From assembly GCA_023460035.1 (NCBI GenBank), contig JAEWRN010000012.1, forward strand, positions 42,338-106,337: a DNA stretch of 64,000 nt. The letters run 5' to 3'. Source of the stretch: Bacillota bacterium (GTDB lineage Bacteria > Bacillota > Clostridia > Oscillospirales > Ruminococcaceae). Positions 42,770 to 51,882 of the stretch are shown piece after piece. The position numbers were made by a program, and so were the translations under genes. The notes under the pieces are model-generated. The model saw only the letters and a program-made list of their open reading frames with translations. It had not been told where the DNA came from and ran no database searches. Numbering within the stretch: the first letter of the stretch is position 1; the number at the start of each line of letters is the position of its first letter.

Positions 42770-44029
42770 CTACAACAACTTGCCGGCATAAAGGTTTTTA
42801 CCCGAAACGATAATTTCATCGTACAGCAGTACTTCGTTTTTCAAGCTTGCGTCATCCGACCCCACCTGTACCTTTGCCGGCACTACCACATACTGCTCGG
42901 TTTCAAAAATGGGGTTGATTTTTTTGAACTCCACAATATTGCCGTATTTCACATAGACACCGCGCTGCTGGGTACCATCGTCCATTGTGACAATGTGCAC
43001 GGCAGACTGTGCAATGCGCACCCCGTCATACCGCTTAAACGAAATTTGGGCTGTGCCGGCACGCAGGTTGATGGTGTCGGCATTGGTGTAATCGCACTTG
43101 AGCTTGATTTTTGCGGGGCCACCGTCGCCGGCACGCTCTACCCCCACGACCGTTGCGGGGATCTGCTTTGCACCGGTATAATTAAAATCAATTTCAACCG
43201 ACACCGTACCGCTGTCGGCAATAAAACGCGCTGCGCTGGCATCGTCTACCACACAGTAGTAATACCACTCATACCCATTTACCAGTTTGCCCGCGCTGTC
43301 TTGCATTTCGCCGCCCGGCGCATCGGCAAGGGCAGCAATCTGCGCCGCGTCCATTGCGTCTAAGGCCTGCGGTGTCAGCGTTTGTTCCAGCCCATCGGTC
43401 ATCGACGAAAAATACCCGCCGGGGGCCGGGGCAGAAAGATACATGGCCTCCCCCGCCGCCGCGGCAGCGGCATCACGCTGCTCGGTTAGCGCCGCAATGC
43501 GCGTGCTGAAATCGCCCGCTGTACCCGTTGCCACCTGCAGGCGGTTCACCGCCAGTGTCGCCGCCGTTTTTGCCGAGTTAAGGTTGGCGTAATTACCGCT
43601 GTCGATTACCTGCAGCAAGCTGAACAGCCCATCCTGCTGCTGCTTGAGCAGCGTGTCGATATCCCCGCCACTGGCAAGCGTTTGCGATTGGGACTGGGCC
43701 AGCATGGCAAGCTCGCTGGAGAGGCGGTCTGCCCGGGCAGCATTTTCTGCCTGCGTGCTGTCGCTGAACACCCGCTCTACCGACGCACCCGCAGAGACAC
43801 GGGTGCCGTCGGCAACGAGGTAGCTGCGCACCGCAGAAGTGTCGCTGATTGGTACTTCATCGCGCACAACGACCCCCTTGGTACTTACGGCATCCGCAAG
43901 GGTGGATTGCAGCGCGGTTTCTACCTCGTACCCGCGAAACAGCACCGGCACCAGTTGCACCGCAAGGTAAACCACGGGCACAGCCAAAACCAATATGGCA
44001 CCATAACGCAAAAAACCGCGTTTACTCAT
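42770..44029 (-). CDS. HlyD/membrane-fusion-like single-pass membrane protein
   Basis: A 419-aa protein with an N-terminal membrane segment at about residues 8-30. A barrel-sandwich (biotinyl/lipoyl-like) strand follows (STKGVVVRDEVPISDT...VADGTRVSAGASVERVF), then a helical hairpin region rich in Ala/Gln (about 95-190), and a C-terminal beta region. This is the HlyD/membrane-fusion order, but no ABC transporter or ComB-like partner is nearby. It is found between hfq and sepF. The start at 44029 overlaps the hfq end by 8 bases. Confidence 0.7.
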   Translation of the reverse strand: MSKRGFLRYGAILVLAVPVVYLAVQLVPVLFRGYEVETALQSTLADAVSTKGVVVRDEVPISDTSAVRSYLVADGTRVSAGASVERVFSDSTQAENAARADRLSSELAMLAQSQSQTLASGGDIDTLLKQQQDGLFSLLQVIDSGNYANLNSAKTAATLAVNRLQVATGTAGDFSTRIAALTEQRDAAAAAAGEAMYLSAPAPGGYFSSMTDGLEQTLTPQALDAMDAAQIAALADAPGGEMQDSAGKLVNGYEWYYYCVVDDASAARFIADSGTVSVEIDFNYTGAKQIPATVVGVERAGDGGPAKIKLKCDYTNADTINLRAGTAQISFKRYDGVRIAQSAVHIVTMDDGTQQRGVYVKYGNIVEFKKINPIFETEQYVVVPAKVQVGSDDASLKNEVLLYDEIIVSGKNLYAGKLL

Positions 44030-44258
44030 CGTCCTGCGCATCTGCCGTAAGATTTACATTTTTTGCGGGAATAATTGTCGAAATCGCGTGTTTATACACC
44101 ATGTTCTGTTTGCCGTCGCAATCCAGCACGACAACAAAGCTGTCAAAGCCCCTTACGGTACCCCGCAGCTGATACCCACTCAGCAGGTACACCGTCAGCG
44201 GGGTGCGCTCTTTGCGCACCGTGTTGAGAAAGAGATCCTGCAAATTCATGTTTTTCAT
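44022..44258 (-). CDS. hfq: RNA chaperone Hfq
   Basis: A 78-aa Sm-like protein. Sm1: the conserved NLQDLFLNTVRKERTPLTVYLLSGYQLRGTVRGFDSFVVVL and Sm2: YKHAISTIIPA. It forms hexamers that bind small RNAs and mRNAs. AAGG lies about 10 bases before the ATG. The gene is downstream of miaA, an order conserved in many Gram-positive genomes. Confidence 0.95.
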   Translation of the reverse strand: MKNMNLQDLFLNTVRKERTPLTVYLLSGYQLRGTVRGFDSFVVVLDCDGKQNMVYKHAISTIIPAKNVNLTADAQDDE

Positions 44259-44320
44259 CTTGTTTCATCCTTCCCGGCTGCCGGTAGCAGCCGAACGGCT
44301 TTGCCGCCTTTTCTCTATCT

Positions 44321-45262
44321 TTATCTCTCCGCTTCATCCGCAAAAAACTGCTGCAAATAAGTGCCGGGTTGCGGGCTGGCGGCATTGAGCCAGTGAATTT
44401 GCTGCATGCGGCCAAACCAGGTCATTTGGCGCTTGGCATAATTACGGGTCGCCTGTTTGAGCTTTTCTACACAATCTTCAAGCGACTGCTGCCCCTCAAG
44501 ATACGGAAACAGCTCTTTATACCCGATGGCCTGCACTGCGGTGCGCCATTCGCCCCGGTGGTCAAACACCTGTTTTACCTCGTTTAGCAGCCCCGCGCCG
44601 AGCATCTCGTCGACACGGGCGTTGATCATGGTGTAAAGCTGTGCGCGGTCATCGTACCGCAACCCCAGCAACAACGCGTCGTATGGCTGACTTGCCGGCC
44701 TGGACGCCGCACGCTGGGCACTGAGGATCTGGCCGGTTACCTGATAAAACTCCAGTGCGCGCAACACCCGTTTGCGATTGTTGGGGTGCACCTGTGCCGC
44801 TGTTTCGGGGTCAATGCCGGCAAGCTGATTATACATCACCTCATCGCCAAACTGCTCTGCTTGTAAAAACAGCGCTTCGCGAACCTCGGCTTTTTCGCCT
44901 TCTTGTGAAAACGAAATGCCGTCAACCAGCGAAGAAATGTAAAGCCCCGTGCCGCCCGCAACGATGGGCAAGTGCCCCCGCGCTGCAATTTCAGCAATTT
45001 TTAAGTTAGCCGCCTGTACAAAATCCGCCACGCTGAAAAGCTGCTGTGGCTCGCAGATGTCAATGAGATGGTGCGGCACCGCCGCACGTTCGGCGGCAGT
45101 GGCTTTTGCCGTGCCGATGTTTAGCCCGCGGTAGATCTGCATTGAATCGGCCGAAATAATTTCGCCATGATACTGCTGCGCAAGCCGCAAAGCGAGTGAG
45201 GTTTTACCGCTTGCAGTCGGCCCCAGCACAACCAGAATTTTCTGCTTATTCTCTGCGCCCAA
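44321..45262 (-). CDS. miaA: tRNA dimethylallyltransferase
   Basis: A 313-aa enzyme that prenylates A37 of tRNAs reading UNN codons. The P-loop GPTASGKTSLAL is near residue 13, SADSMQIYRGLNIGTAK is near 38, and the substrate loop VGGTGLYISSLVDG near 98. It overlaps mutL by 17 bases. Confidence 0.95.
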   Translation of the reverse strand: MGAENKQKILVVLGPTASGKTSLALRLAQQYHGEIISADSMQIYRGLNIGTAKATAAERAAVPHHLIDICEPQQLFSVADFVQAANLKIAEIAARGHLPIVAGGTGLYISSLVDGISFSQEGEKAEVREALFLQAEQFGDEVMYNQLAGIDPETAAQVHPNNRKRVLRALEFYQVTGQILSAQRAASRPASQPYDALLLGLRYDDRAQLYTMINARVDEMLGAGLLNEVKQVFDHRGEWRTAVQAIGYKELFPYLEGQQSLEDCVEKLKQATRNYAKRQMTWFGRMQQIHWLNAASPQPGTYLQQFFADEAER

Positions 45263-47219
45263 ATTGCTTTTCCAGCTCCTTTTGCGACAGATGGATCAGC
45301 ACCGGCCTGCCGTGGGGGCAAAACGGCGGCACCACCCCGTCTAAAATATCTTTGGCAAGGCTGAGCAGCGTTTGTGCGGGGTTTTGGTCCCCTGCTTTAA
45401 TGGCCGCGCGGCAGGCAATGGAATGCAGCACCCAGTCTGTTTTTTCACTTAGGGTATCGTGTGCATTGACGGCAAGCTTTGCCGCAATTTCTTCGGTCAG
45501 GCGCTCTACACTTTCTGCCGGTACATTGGCAGGTACTGCACGCACCAGCACGCTGGACCCGCCAAAGTCCTCCACCTCAAAGCCCGCGTCGGCAAGCAGT
45601 GTTTCATCTGCAAGCAGCGCGTTTTTTTCTGCGGCAGAAAGCACGACGCTCACCGGGGTCATCAACAGCTGCCCGTCCACTTTACCATACCCAGCAAGCA
45701 GTTTTTCGTACAAAATGCGCTCGTGTGCGGCGTGCTTGTCAATTAAAATCAGCTCGTCGTGGTACTGTGCCAAAATATAGGTGCGAAATGCCTCACCCAC
45801 ATAACGCAGCGGCTCTTGCGGCTCTTCGGCAACCGTTTCAGGCTGTGTGTCTTGCTGTAAAGCAGTGTTGCTTGTCACATCGGGAACCGCTGTTTCCGGC
45901 GGTTTTACCGGTGCCGGCTGCTGCCACGAGGCCGGTGCTTCCCGCTGGGTTTTTTCAATATCCAGTGCGGCAAGGTCGCTTTGCGTATAGTACGGCACAG
46001 CGCTTTCCTGCCGCAAAATAGCCGGGCCCGCCGGGTGTTCTTCTGCTGGCGGCGGCGCGATTACCTGCGGGGTCGCCCCCGGCATTTCGATTTGCACCAC
46101 TTTTTGCAGCGGCACGTAATTTGAGGGTGTCGCCTGCATTGGCCTTTGCGGGGCGCCAGTTTGCGCCGCTGGTGGCGACGTTAAAGGTACATCGTCGAAA
46201 TGCAGCGTTTTTTGTGGGGCATCCGGCTTTGTCACCGCGGCGCGCACCGCCTGATAAATGGCGTCAAACACCAGCTTTGTATCCGCAAACCGCACCTGCG
46301 TTTTGGCAGGGTGCACATTGACATCCACCCTGTCCAGCGGCAGCGTGAGGTTTAGCACACAACCGGGGAAGCGCCCCTGCATCGCAAGGCCTTTATATGC
46401 CGCCTCTAGCGCCGCCATTAAAGTGCGGTCAGCTACATAACGATTGTTCACATAGAAAAACTGCATCGACCTGCTGCCGCGGCTGGCAATGGGGGCCGTG
46501 ACATACCCGGTTACCCGCATCACGCCCAGTTTGTGGTCTACCGGCAACAGATTTTTTGCAAAATCCCGCGAAAGCACCTCATACACCGCGCTCATTGTTT
46601 CGCCGTCGCCCGGCGTGTGAAACAGCTCTTTGCCCTCGCGCACAAAGCGAAACGCAATTTCCGGGTGGGCCAGGGCCTGCCGCAGCACGACATCCCCCAC
46701 ATAATTGCCCTCGCTGGTGTCTTTTTTTAAAAACTTCATTCGGGCGGGCACATTAAAAAACAAATCGCGCACCGTAATAGTGGTACCCACCGGTCTTGCC
46801 GCCACTTCGCGCGAAAGCTCTTCCCCGCCCTGCTGGCGGTACAGGCAGGCAAATTCGTCTGCTTCGGTGCGGGTCAGCAGCTCTACTTTGGCAACTGAAG
46901 AAATGCTGGCCAGCGCTTCACCGCGAAATCCCAAGGTGCCAATAGCGTTAAGGTCGGCCTCTTTTTCTATTTTGCTGGTCGCATGGCGAATAAATGCCGT
47001 CGCAATATACTCGGCCTCAATGCCGCTGCCGTCATCACTCACCTCAATACTGCCAATACCCCCGCGGGTAATAGCGACCGAAATAGAAGTGCTGCCCGCA
47101 TCAATTGCGTTTTCTACCAGCTCTTTCACGACCGAGGACGGGCGCTCTACCACTTCGCCCGCGGCAATCAGCTCTGCTGTGTGTTTATCCAGTATATGAA
47201 TTACCGCCACTGTCTTCAC
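45246..47219 (-). CDS. mutL: DNA mismatch repair protein MutL
   Basis: A 657-aa GHKL ATPase of mismatch repair. N-terminal ATPase motifs: ELVENAIDAGSTSI near 36, DDGSGI near 60, TSKI near 74 and GFRGEALASI near 97. A Pro-rich linker lies at about 320-460. The C-terminal endonuclease/dimerisation domain has DKHAAHERILYEK and CPHGRPVLIHL near the end. Length is normal. It follows mutS by 24 bases. Confidence 0.95.
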   Translation of the reverse strand: MKTVAVIHILDKHTAELIAAGEVVERPSSVVKELVENAIDAGSTSISVAITRGGIGSIEVSDDGSGIEAEYIATAFIRHATSKIEKEADLNAIGTLGFRGEALASISSVAKVELLTRTEADEFACLYRQQGGEELSREVAARPVGTTITVRDLFFNVPARMKFLKKDTSEGNYVGDVVLRQALAHPEIAFRFVREGKELFHTPGDGETMSAVYEVLSRDFAKNLLPVDHKLGVMRVTGYVTAPIASRGSRSMQFFYVNNRYVADRTLMAALEAAYKGLAMQGRFPGCVLNLTLPLDRVDVNVHPAKTQVRFADTKLVFDAIYQAVRAAVTKPDAPQKTLHFDDVPLTSPPAAQTGAPQRPMQATPSNYVPLQKVVQIEMPGATPQVIAPPPAEEHPAGPAILRQESAVPYYTQSDLAALDIEKTQREAPASWQQPAPVKPPETAVPDVTSNTALQQDTQPETVAEEPQEPLRYVGEAFRTYILAQYHDELILIDKHAAHERILYEKLLAGYGKVDGQLLMTPVSVVLSAAEKNALLADETLLADAGFEVEDFGGSSVLVRAVPANVPAESVERLTEEIAAKLAVNAHDTLSEKTDWVLHSIACRAAIKAGDQNPAQTLLSLAKDILDGVVPPFCPHGRPVLIHLSQKELEKQFGRRE

Positions 47220-47243
47220 CTGCCTTTTGTATGTGTTTGCTTT

Positions 47244-49844
47244 TTATAGCTGCTGTTTCAACTCGTACAGCGTATTCAGCGCTTCCAGCGGGGTTAAAGT
47301 CTCCACATCCAGCGCCTGCAGCCGCTGCGAAATGCCCGGCGGCGTTTCGGCCGCCTCAAACTTTTCGTAACTTGTAAAATCCAGCTGTGTCACTTCATTT
47401 GCGGTGGTCGTGCTGCTTTCCAGCACTTTCAGCACCTCTTTGGCACGGCTGATGATCTCCTGTGGCAGACCGGCAAGTTTTGCGACCTCAATGCCATAGC
47501 TGTCATCTGCCGGCCCCCGTACAATACGGCGCAAAAACGTGATATCGTCCCCGCGCTTTTTTACCGCGATATTGTAGTTTTTTACCCCGTCAATGGCATT
47601 TTCAAGGTCGGTCAGCTCGTGATAATGGGTGGCAAACAGCGTTTTACACGCGGGCCCCGCCGTTTTAGAGGCAATATGCTCTACCACCGCACGGGCAATG
47701 CTCATACCGTCAAAGGTAGAGGTACCGCGGCCAATTTCGTCCAGCACGACCAGGCTTTGGGGGGTGGCGTTTTTTAAAATTTCGGCGACCTCGGTCATCT
47801 CCACCATAAAGGTGGATTTGCCCGCGGCCAAATCGTCCGACGCGCCAATACGGGTAAAAATACTATCCACAATACCCACCTGTGCCGCGCGGGCCGGCAC
47901 AAAGCTGCCAATTTGGGCCATTAGCGCAATCAGCGCATTTTGGCGCATATAGGTGCTTTTGCCAGCCATATTGGGGCCGGTGATAATTAGCATGCGGTTG
48001 TCCGCACAGTCAAGCTGGGTGTCGTTGGGCACAAACAGCCCGCCGCTCATCACCTGTTCTACCACCGGGTGGCGGCCCTGCTCGATTAGCAGCTCGTCCC
48101 CTGCGTCCACCTGCGGGCGGGTGTAGTTGTTTTTCACCGCCGCTTCTGCAAACCCCGCAACCACGTCCAACTGTGCCAGCGCGGCGGCGGTGGCCTGAAT
48201 GCGCGGCAGCTGGGCGGCAATGGCTTGCAACAGCTGGTCAAACAACTCGCGCTCCAGCACAATCAGCCGTTCGCTGGCCCCCAGAATTTTATTTTCCAGC
48301 TGTTTCAGCTCGTCTGTAATATAACGCTCTGCATTTGCAAGCGTTTGCTTGCGCACAAAATGCGTAGGGATGGGGGTGGATACCGCGCGGGAAACCTCAA
48401 TGTAATAGCCAAATACACGGTTATAGCCTATTTTCAGCTTGGAGATGCCCGTCTCTTCCCGCAAACGCGCTTCAAGGTCGGTCAAATACCCCTTGCCGCC
48501 GTGCATTATGTCGCGCAGTTCATCCACTTCGCCGTTGTAGCCGGCACGGATGACGCCGCCATCTTTCATGCTGGGGGGCGCGTTTTCATCGATTGCGGCT
48601 TCAATCAGATCTTTGATGTCCTGCAACGGGTCGATGGTGTTATGGATACTGCAAAGCCCGTCGCTGCTGCAGCCCGCCAAAAGAGCAAGCAGGCTGGGCA
48701 AATAACCACAAGTGGAGGCCAGCGCATAAATTTCACGCGGGCTGGCAGAGCCGTAAATAACGCGGGTCATTAGCCGCTCCATATCAAACACATGCGAAAG
48801 TGTGTCCCGCACGTCGGCCCGCAGCACATTTTTGCCAAAGAGCTCTTCCACTGCGTCCAACCGGGCCTGAATGGCGGTAACGTCTAAAAGGGGCTGCTCT
48901 ACCCAGGTGCGCACCAGCCGCTTGCCCATAGCGGTTTCGGTCTTGTCCAGTACCCAAAGCAACGTGCCCTTTTTTTCACGGCCACGCAGTGTCTCTGTCA
49001 GTTCAAGGTTGGCGCGGGTGGTGGGCGAAAGCTGCATGTACTGGCTGCCAGAATAAGCATCCACCGTTTTCAGCCGCTCAATCCCACGCTTTTGCGTGCG
49101 CTCAAGGTAGGCCAGCAACGCCGCCACTGCCAAAAAGGCAGGGCTGTTTTGCTTTATGCCGGTTGTTGTTTCGTACGTGGCCCCAAACTGCTGCAAAAGC
49201 CGCTGGTGGGCCGGGGCCGGGTCATAGTCCGTTTCATCCATCAGCTCTACCGAGCAGGTAAGATGCGCCTTAATATAAGCCGTGACCGGCTTGTAATCTA
49301 AAATTTCTTTGCCAAACAGCAGCTCGCTGGGCAAAAAGCGGCAAAGCTCGCCGATGATCTGTGCGGGCAAATCTTTGCCCGTGAGTTGCGTGACATGGCA
49401 GGTACCTGTTGAAATATCTGCAAAGCAGATACCCGCAACGTCACCCCGAATGGCAACCGAGCCAATATAGTTGTTTTTGGCATCGTCCAGCATACTGCTT
49501 TCAATGACAGTACCAGGGGTCACCACCCGGATAATATCCCGCTTCACAAGCCCCTTTGCCTTTGCAGGGTCTTCGGTCTGCTCGCAGATAGCCACTTTAT
49601 AGCCCTTTGCAATCAGCCTTGCAATATAGGTCTCGCTGGCGTGGTAGGGCACGCCGCACATCGGCGCACGCTCGTCCTGCCCGCAGTCGCGGCCGGTCAG
49701 TGTCAGCTCCAGCTCGCGTGAGGCCAGCAGCGCGTCTTCATAAAACATCTCGTAAAAATCGCCAAGGCGAAAAAACAGTATCGTGTCTTGATACTGCTTT
49801 TTAATTTCAAAGTACTGTTTCATCATCGGCGAAAGCTCTGCCAA
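47244..49844 (-). CDS. mutS: DNA mismatch repair protein MutS
   Basis: An 866-aa mismatch sensor. The N-terminal mismatch-binding domain carries FFRLGDFYEMFYEDA near residue 24. The C-terminal ABC ATPase has Walker A GPNMAGKSTYMRQ near 606, the signature and Walker B region STFMVEMTEVAEILKNATPQSLVVLDEIGRGTSTFDG near 650-690, and FATHYHELT near 715. The start is taken as a TTG at 49844 (LAELSPMMKQYFEIK), preceded by GGGTGG, which matches the usual MutS N-terminus; in-frame GTGs and ATGs upstream or downstream remain possible. Confidence 0.93.
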   Translation of the reverse strand: MAELSPMMKQYFEIKKQYQDTILFFRLGDFYEMFYEDALLASRELELTLTGRDCGQDERAPMCGVPYHASETYIARLIAKGYKVAICEQTEDPAKAKGLVKRDIIRVVTPGTVIESSMLDDAKNNYIGSVAIRGDVAGICFADISTGTCHVTQLTGKDLPAQIIGELCRFLPSELLFGKEILDYKPVTAYIKAHLTCSVELMDETDYDPAPAHQRLLQQFGATYETTTGIKQNSPAFLAVAALLAYLERTQKRGIERLKTVDAYSGSQYMQLSPTTRANLELTETLRGREKKGTLLWVLDKTETAMGKRLVRTWVEQPLLDVTAIQARLDAVEELFGKNVLRADVRDTLSHVFDMERLMTRVIYGSASPREIYALASTCGYLPSLLALLAGCSSDGLCSIHNTIDPLQDIKDLIEAAIDENAPPSMKDGGVIRAGYNGEVDELRDIMHGGKGYLTDLEARLREETGISKLKIGYNRVFGYYIEVSRAVSTPIPTHFVRKQTLANAERYITDELKQLENKILGASERLIVLERELFDQLLQAIAAQLPRIQATAAALAQLDVVAGFAEAAVKNNYTRPQVDAGDELLIEQGRHPVVEQVMSGGLFVPNDTQLDCADNRMLIITGPNMAGKSTYMRQNALIALMAQIGSFVPARAAQVGIVDSIFTRIGASDDLAAGKSTFMVEMTEVAEILKNATPQSLVVLDEIGRGTSTFDGMSIARAVVEHIASKTAGPACKTLFATHYHELTDLENAIDGVKNYNIAVKKRGDDITFLRRIVRGPADDSYGIEVAKLAGLPQEIISRAKEVLKVLESSTTTANEVTQLDFTSYEKFEAAETPPGISQRLQALDVETLTPLEALNTLYELKQQL

Positions 49845-49919
49845 ATTTTGCACCACCCAAGTGCCCGCCCCTGCGGAGCGACACAATTTTTAAAACAAAC
49901 CAATGCGCTTGTAAGGTAA

Positions 49920-49958
49920 AAACGCGCGGCGTCGGCCGTTGGGCCGGCCGCCGCGCGG
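49920..49958 (-). terminator. Strong Rho-independent terminator after ylbF
   Basis: A GC-rich inverted repeat (GCGCGGCG... / ...CGCCGCGC around a GTTG/CAAC loop) with TTTTT on the minus strand. It separates miaB-ylbF from mutS. Confidence 0.9.
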
Positions 49959-49965
49959 TCAGATC

Positions 49966-50370
49966 TTAGTGGCAGCCACCACAGCTGGAGCAACTGCCGC
50001 TGCAGGAGCTGGGTTCTTGCACCGTCATCGGGTCGCCGCCGTTGACTGCGGTCGTTAAAATGGCGTTGATGTACTGCATCATCTGGTCGACATCGCCTTT
50101 GGCCTCGTTATAGGCCTGCATGCTTTCGTTGTTCATGATGTCGGTGTAAATGCTTTGCACCTTTTCGTTCAGCTCGGCAATGCGGTCTGCGTTCTTGTCT
50201 GATTTGCTGACCTCGTTGTTGAGGTCGATGCGGGCAAGGTTAAAATCGCCGATCTGCTGTTGCAGCTCTTCGTCCGCATCATTTAAACGGCGGGCATTGT
50301 CTAAAATCTGGTAGCGCTGGTCCTTTTGAATTTCCATCGCAAGGTTGCGCGTGAGTTCAATAATATCCAT
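49966..50370 (-). CDS. YlbF/YmcA-family protein with a C-terminal cysteine motif
   Basis: A 134-aa helical protein of the Com_YlbF family (DQRYQILDNARRLNDADEELQQQIGDFNLARIDLNNEVSK), whose B. subtilis members bind [4Fe-4S] with YaaT and modulate RNase Y. The C-terminus ends CSGSCSSCGGCH, a Cys pattern (Cx3Cx2Cx2C) suited to bind a cluster or metal. It follows miaB by 54 bases. Confidence 0.85.
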   Translation of the reverse strand: MDIIELTRNLAMEIQKDQRYQILDNARRLNDADEELQQQIGDFNLARIDLNNEVSKSDKNADRIAELNEKVQSIYTDIMNNESMQAYNEAKGDVDQMMQYINAILTTAVNGGDPMTVQEPSSCSGSCSSCGGCH

Positions 50371-50424
50371 AAAAGTCTCCTTTAAACTACATTGTTACTT
50401 GTGTGCCGCACCGCAGCCACGGCC

Positions 50425-51807
50425 TTACTTTTGCAGGGTACCCTGCAGGTAAACGCCCTTGCTGCCGGTGATCTGCACGGTGGCAAACTGGCCAATCAAA
50501 GCCGTATCCCCGGCAAACTCAACCAAAAGGTTGTTGTCAAGCCGGCCGGTCAACTGGCCATCTTCACGCCCCTCACCCTCTACCAGCACACGATAAGCCT
50601 GGCCTTTGAACGAGGCGATCTTGCTGAGGGTGATCTCTTCCTGAATGTCCACAAGGCGGTTCAGCCTTGTCGCCTTTACCTCGCGCGGGGTCTCGTCCGG
50701 CAAAAGGGCTGCCTGCGTGCCGTTGCGCTTTGAAAAAATAAAGGTGAACAGCTGAATATACCCCATGCGCTTTACCAGCTCGACGGTTTGCTCAAAATCT
50801 TCCTCCGTCTCACCGGGAAATCCAACAATAATGTCGCTGGAGAAGGTCATCTCCGGCACGGTCTCCTTGGCGTATTCCATCAGGTTTTCGTACTGGGCGA
50901 CGTCGTACTTGCGGTTCATCTGGGTCAAAATACGGTCTGACCCACTTTGTACCGGGAGGTGTAAGTTTTTGCAGATCTTGTCATGCGCCGCCATGGTATC
51001 TACCAGCTTGCGGCTGGCATCCTTGGGGTGGCTGGTCATAAACCGCAAGCGGAAATCGCCCTCCTCCTGCGCCAGCATGGCAAGCAGGTCGGCAAAGTCA
51101 ATTTTAGTCTCCAGCCCTTTGCCATAGCTGTTTACGTTTTGCCCCAGCAGGGTAATTTCTTTATACCCGCTTTGGACCAGCGAGCGAAACTCGGTTAAAA
51201 TATCCTCTGGTGTGCGGCTGCGCTCGCGCCCGCGCACAAACGGCACAATGCAGTAAGAGCAAAAGTTATCACAGCCGTACATAATGGGCAGCCATGCCTT
51301 AAACTTGCTGTCCCGATGAATGGGCAGCTCTTCCACCACATCAAACCGTTCCGTCGGCTCCATCAGCATGCGCTTTTTGTTGCCGATACGCGAGGCAATT
51401 AAGCCCGGCAATTGGTCGATTGCGTTGACGCCAAAGACAATATCCACATACGGATAGCTTTTTTTCAGCTTGTCTACAACGTCCTTTTGTTGTACCATGC
51501 ACCCGCCAATTGCAATCAGCAGATGGGGGTTTGCCGCTTTCAGCGGTTTCAGTGCCCCAATATTGCCATACACCCGCTGCTGTGCGTGTTCGCGCACCGC
51601 ACAGGTGTTGAAAATAATCAGATCCGCATCTTTTGCGTTTGCGGTCAGGTTGTAGCCTATCTGCAGCAAAACCCCCTTAATCTTTTCCCCATCGTTGACG
51701 TTTTGCTGACAGCCGAATGAATGAACATAAGCCGACGGCGTGCTGTTGTAATAGTTGCCAATCACGTCTATCGACCGGTCCATCTCTGTAAAATCCTGAT
51801 ACTGCAA
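50425..51807 (-). CDS. miaB: tRNA-2-methylthio-N6-dimethylallyladenosine synthase
   Basis: A 460-aa radical-SAM methylthiotransferase that acts on i6A37 in tRNA (made by MiaA, encoded nearby). The N-terminal cluster domain has SFGCQQNVND near 30 and NTCAVREHAQQ near 68. The radical SAM Cys triad is CDNFCSYCIVPFVRGRERSR near 174. A C-terminal TRAM domain runs from about 390. Length is normal. Confidence 0.96.
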   Translation of the reverse strand: MQYQDFTEMDRSIDVIGNYYNSTPSAYVHSFGCQQNVNDGEKIKGVLLQIGYNLTANAKDADLIIFNTCAVREHAQQRVYGNIGALKPLKAANPHLLIAIGGCMVQQKDVVDKLKKSYPYVDIVFGVNAIDQLPGLIASRIGNKKRMLMEPTERFDVVEELPIHRDSKFKAWLPIMYGCDNFCSYCIVPFVRGRERSRTPEDILTEFRSLVQSGYKEITLLGQNVNSYGKGLETKIDFADLLAMLAQEEGDFRLRFMTSHPKDASRKLVDTMAAHDKICKNLHLPVQSGSDRILTQMNRKYDVAQYENLMEYAKETVPEMTFSSDIIVGFPGETEEDFEQTVELVKRMGYIQLFTFIFSKRNGTQAALLPDETPREVKATRLNRLVDIQEEITLSKIASFKGQAYRVLVEGEGREDGQLTGRLDNNLLVEFAGDTALIGQFATVQITGSKGVYLQGTLQK

Positions 51808-51882
51808 AGCTACACCTCCTTCCCTTTAGTATACACCTTTTTGTCTGTTCACACAACCACCGCGCGCGGTGCCGTGCAGCTT

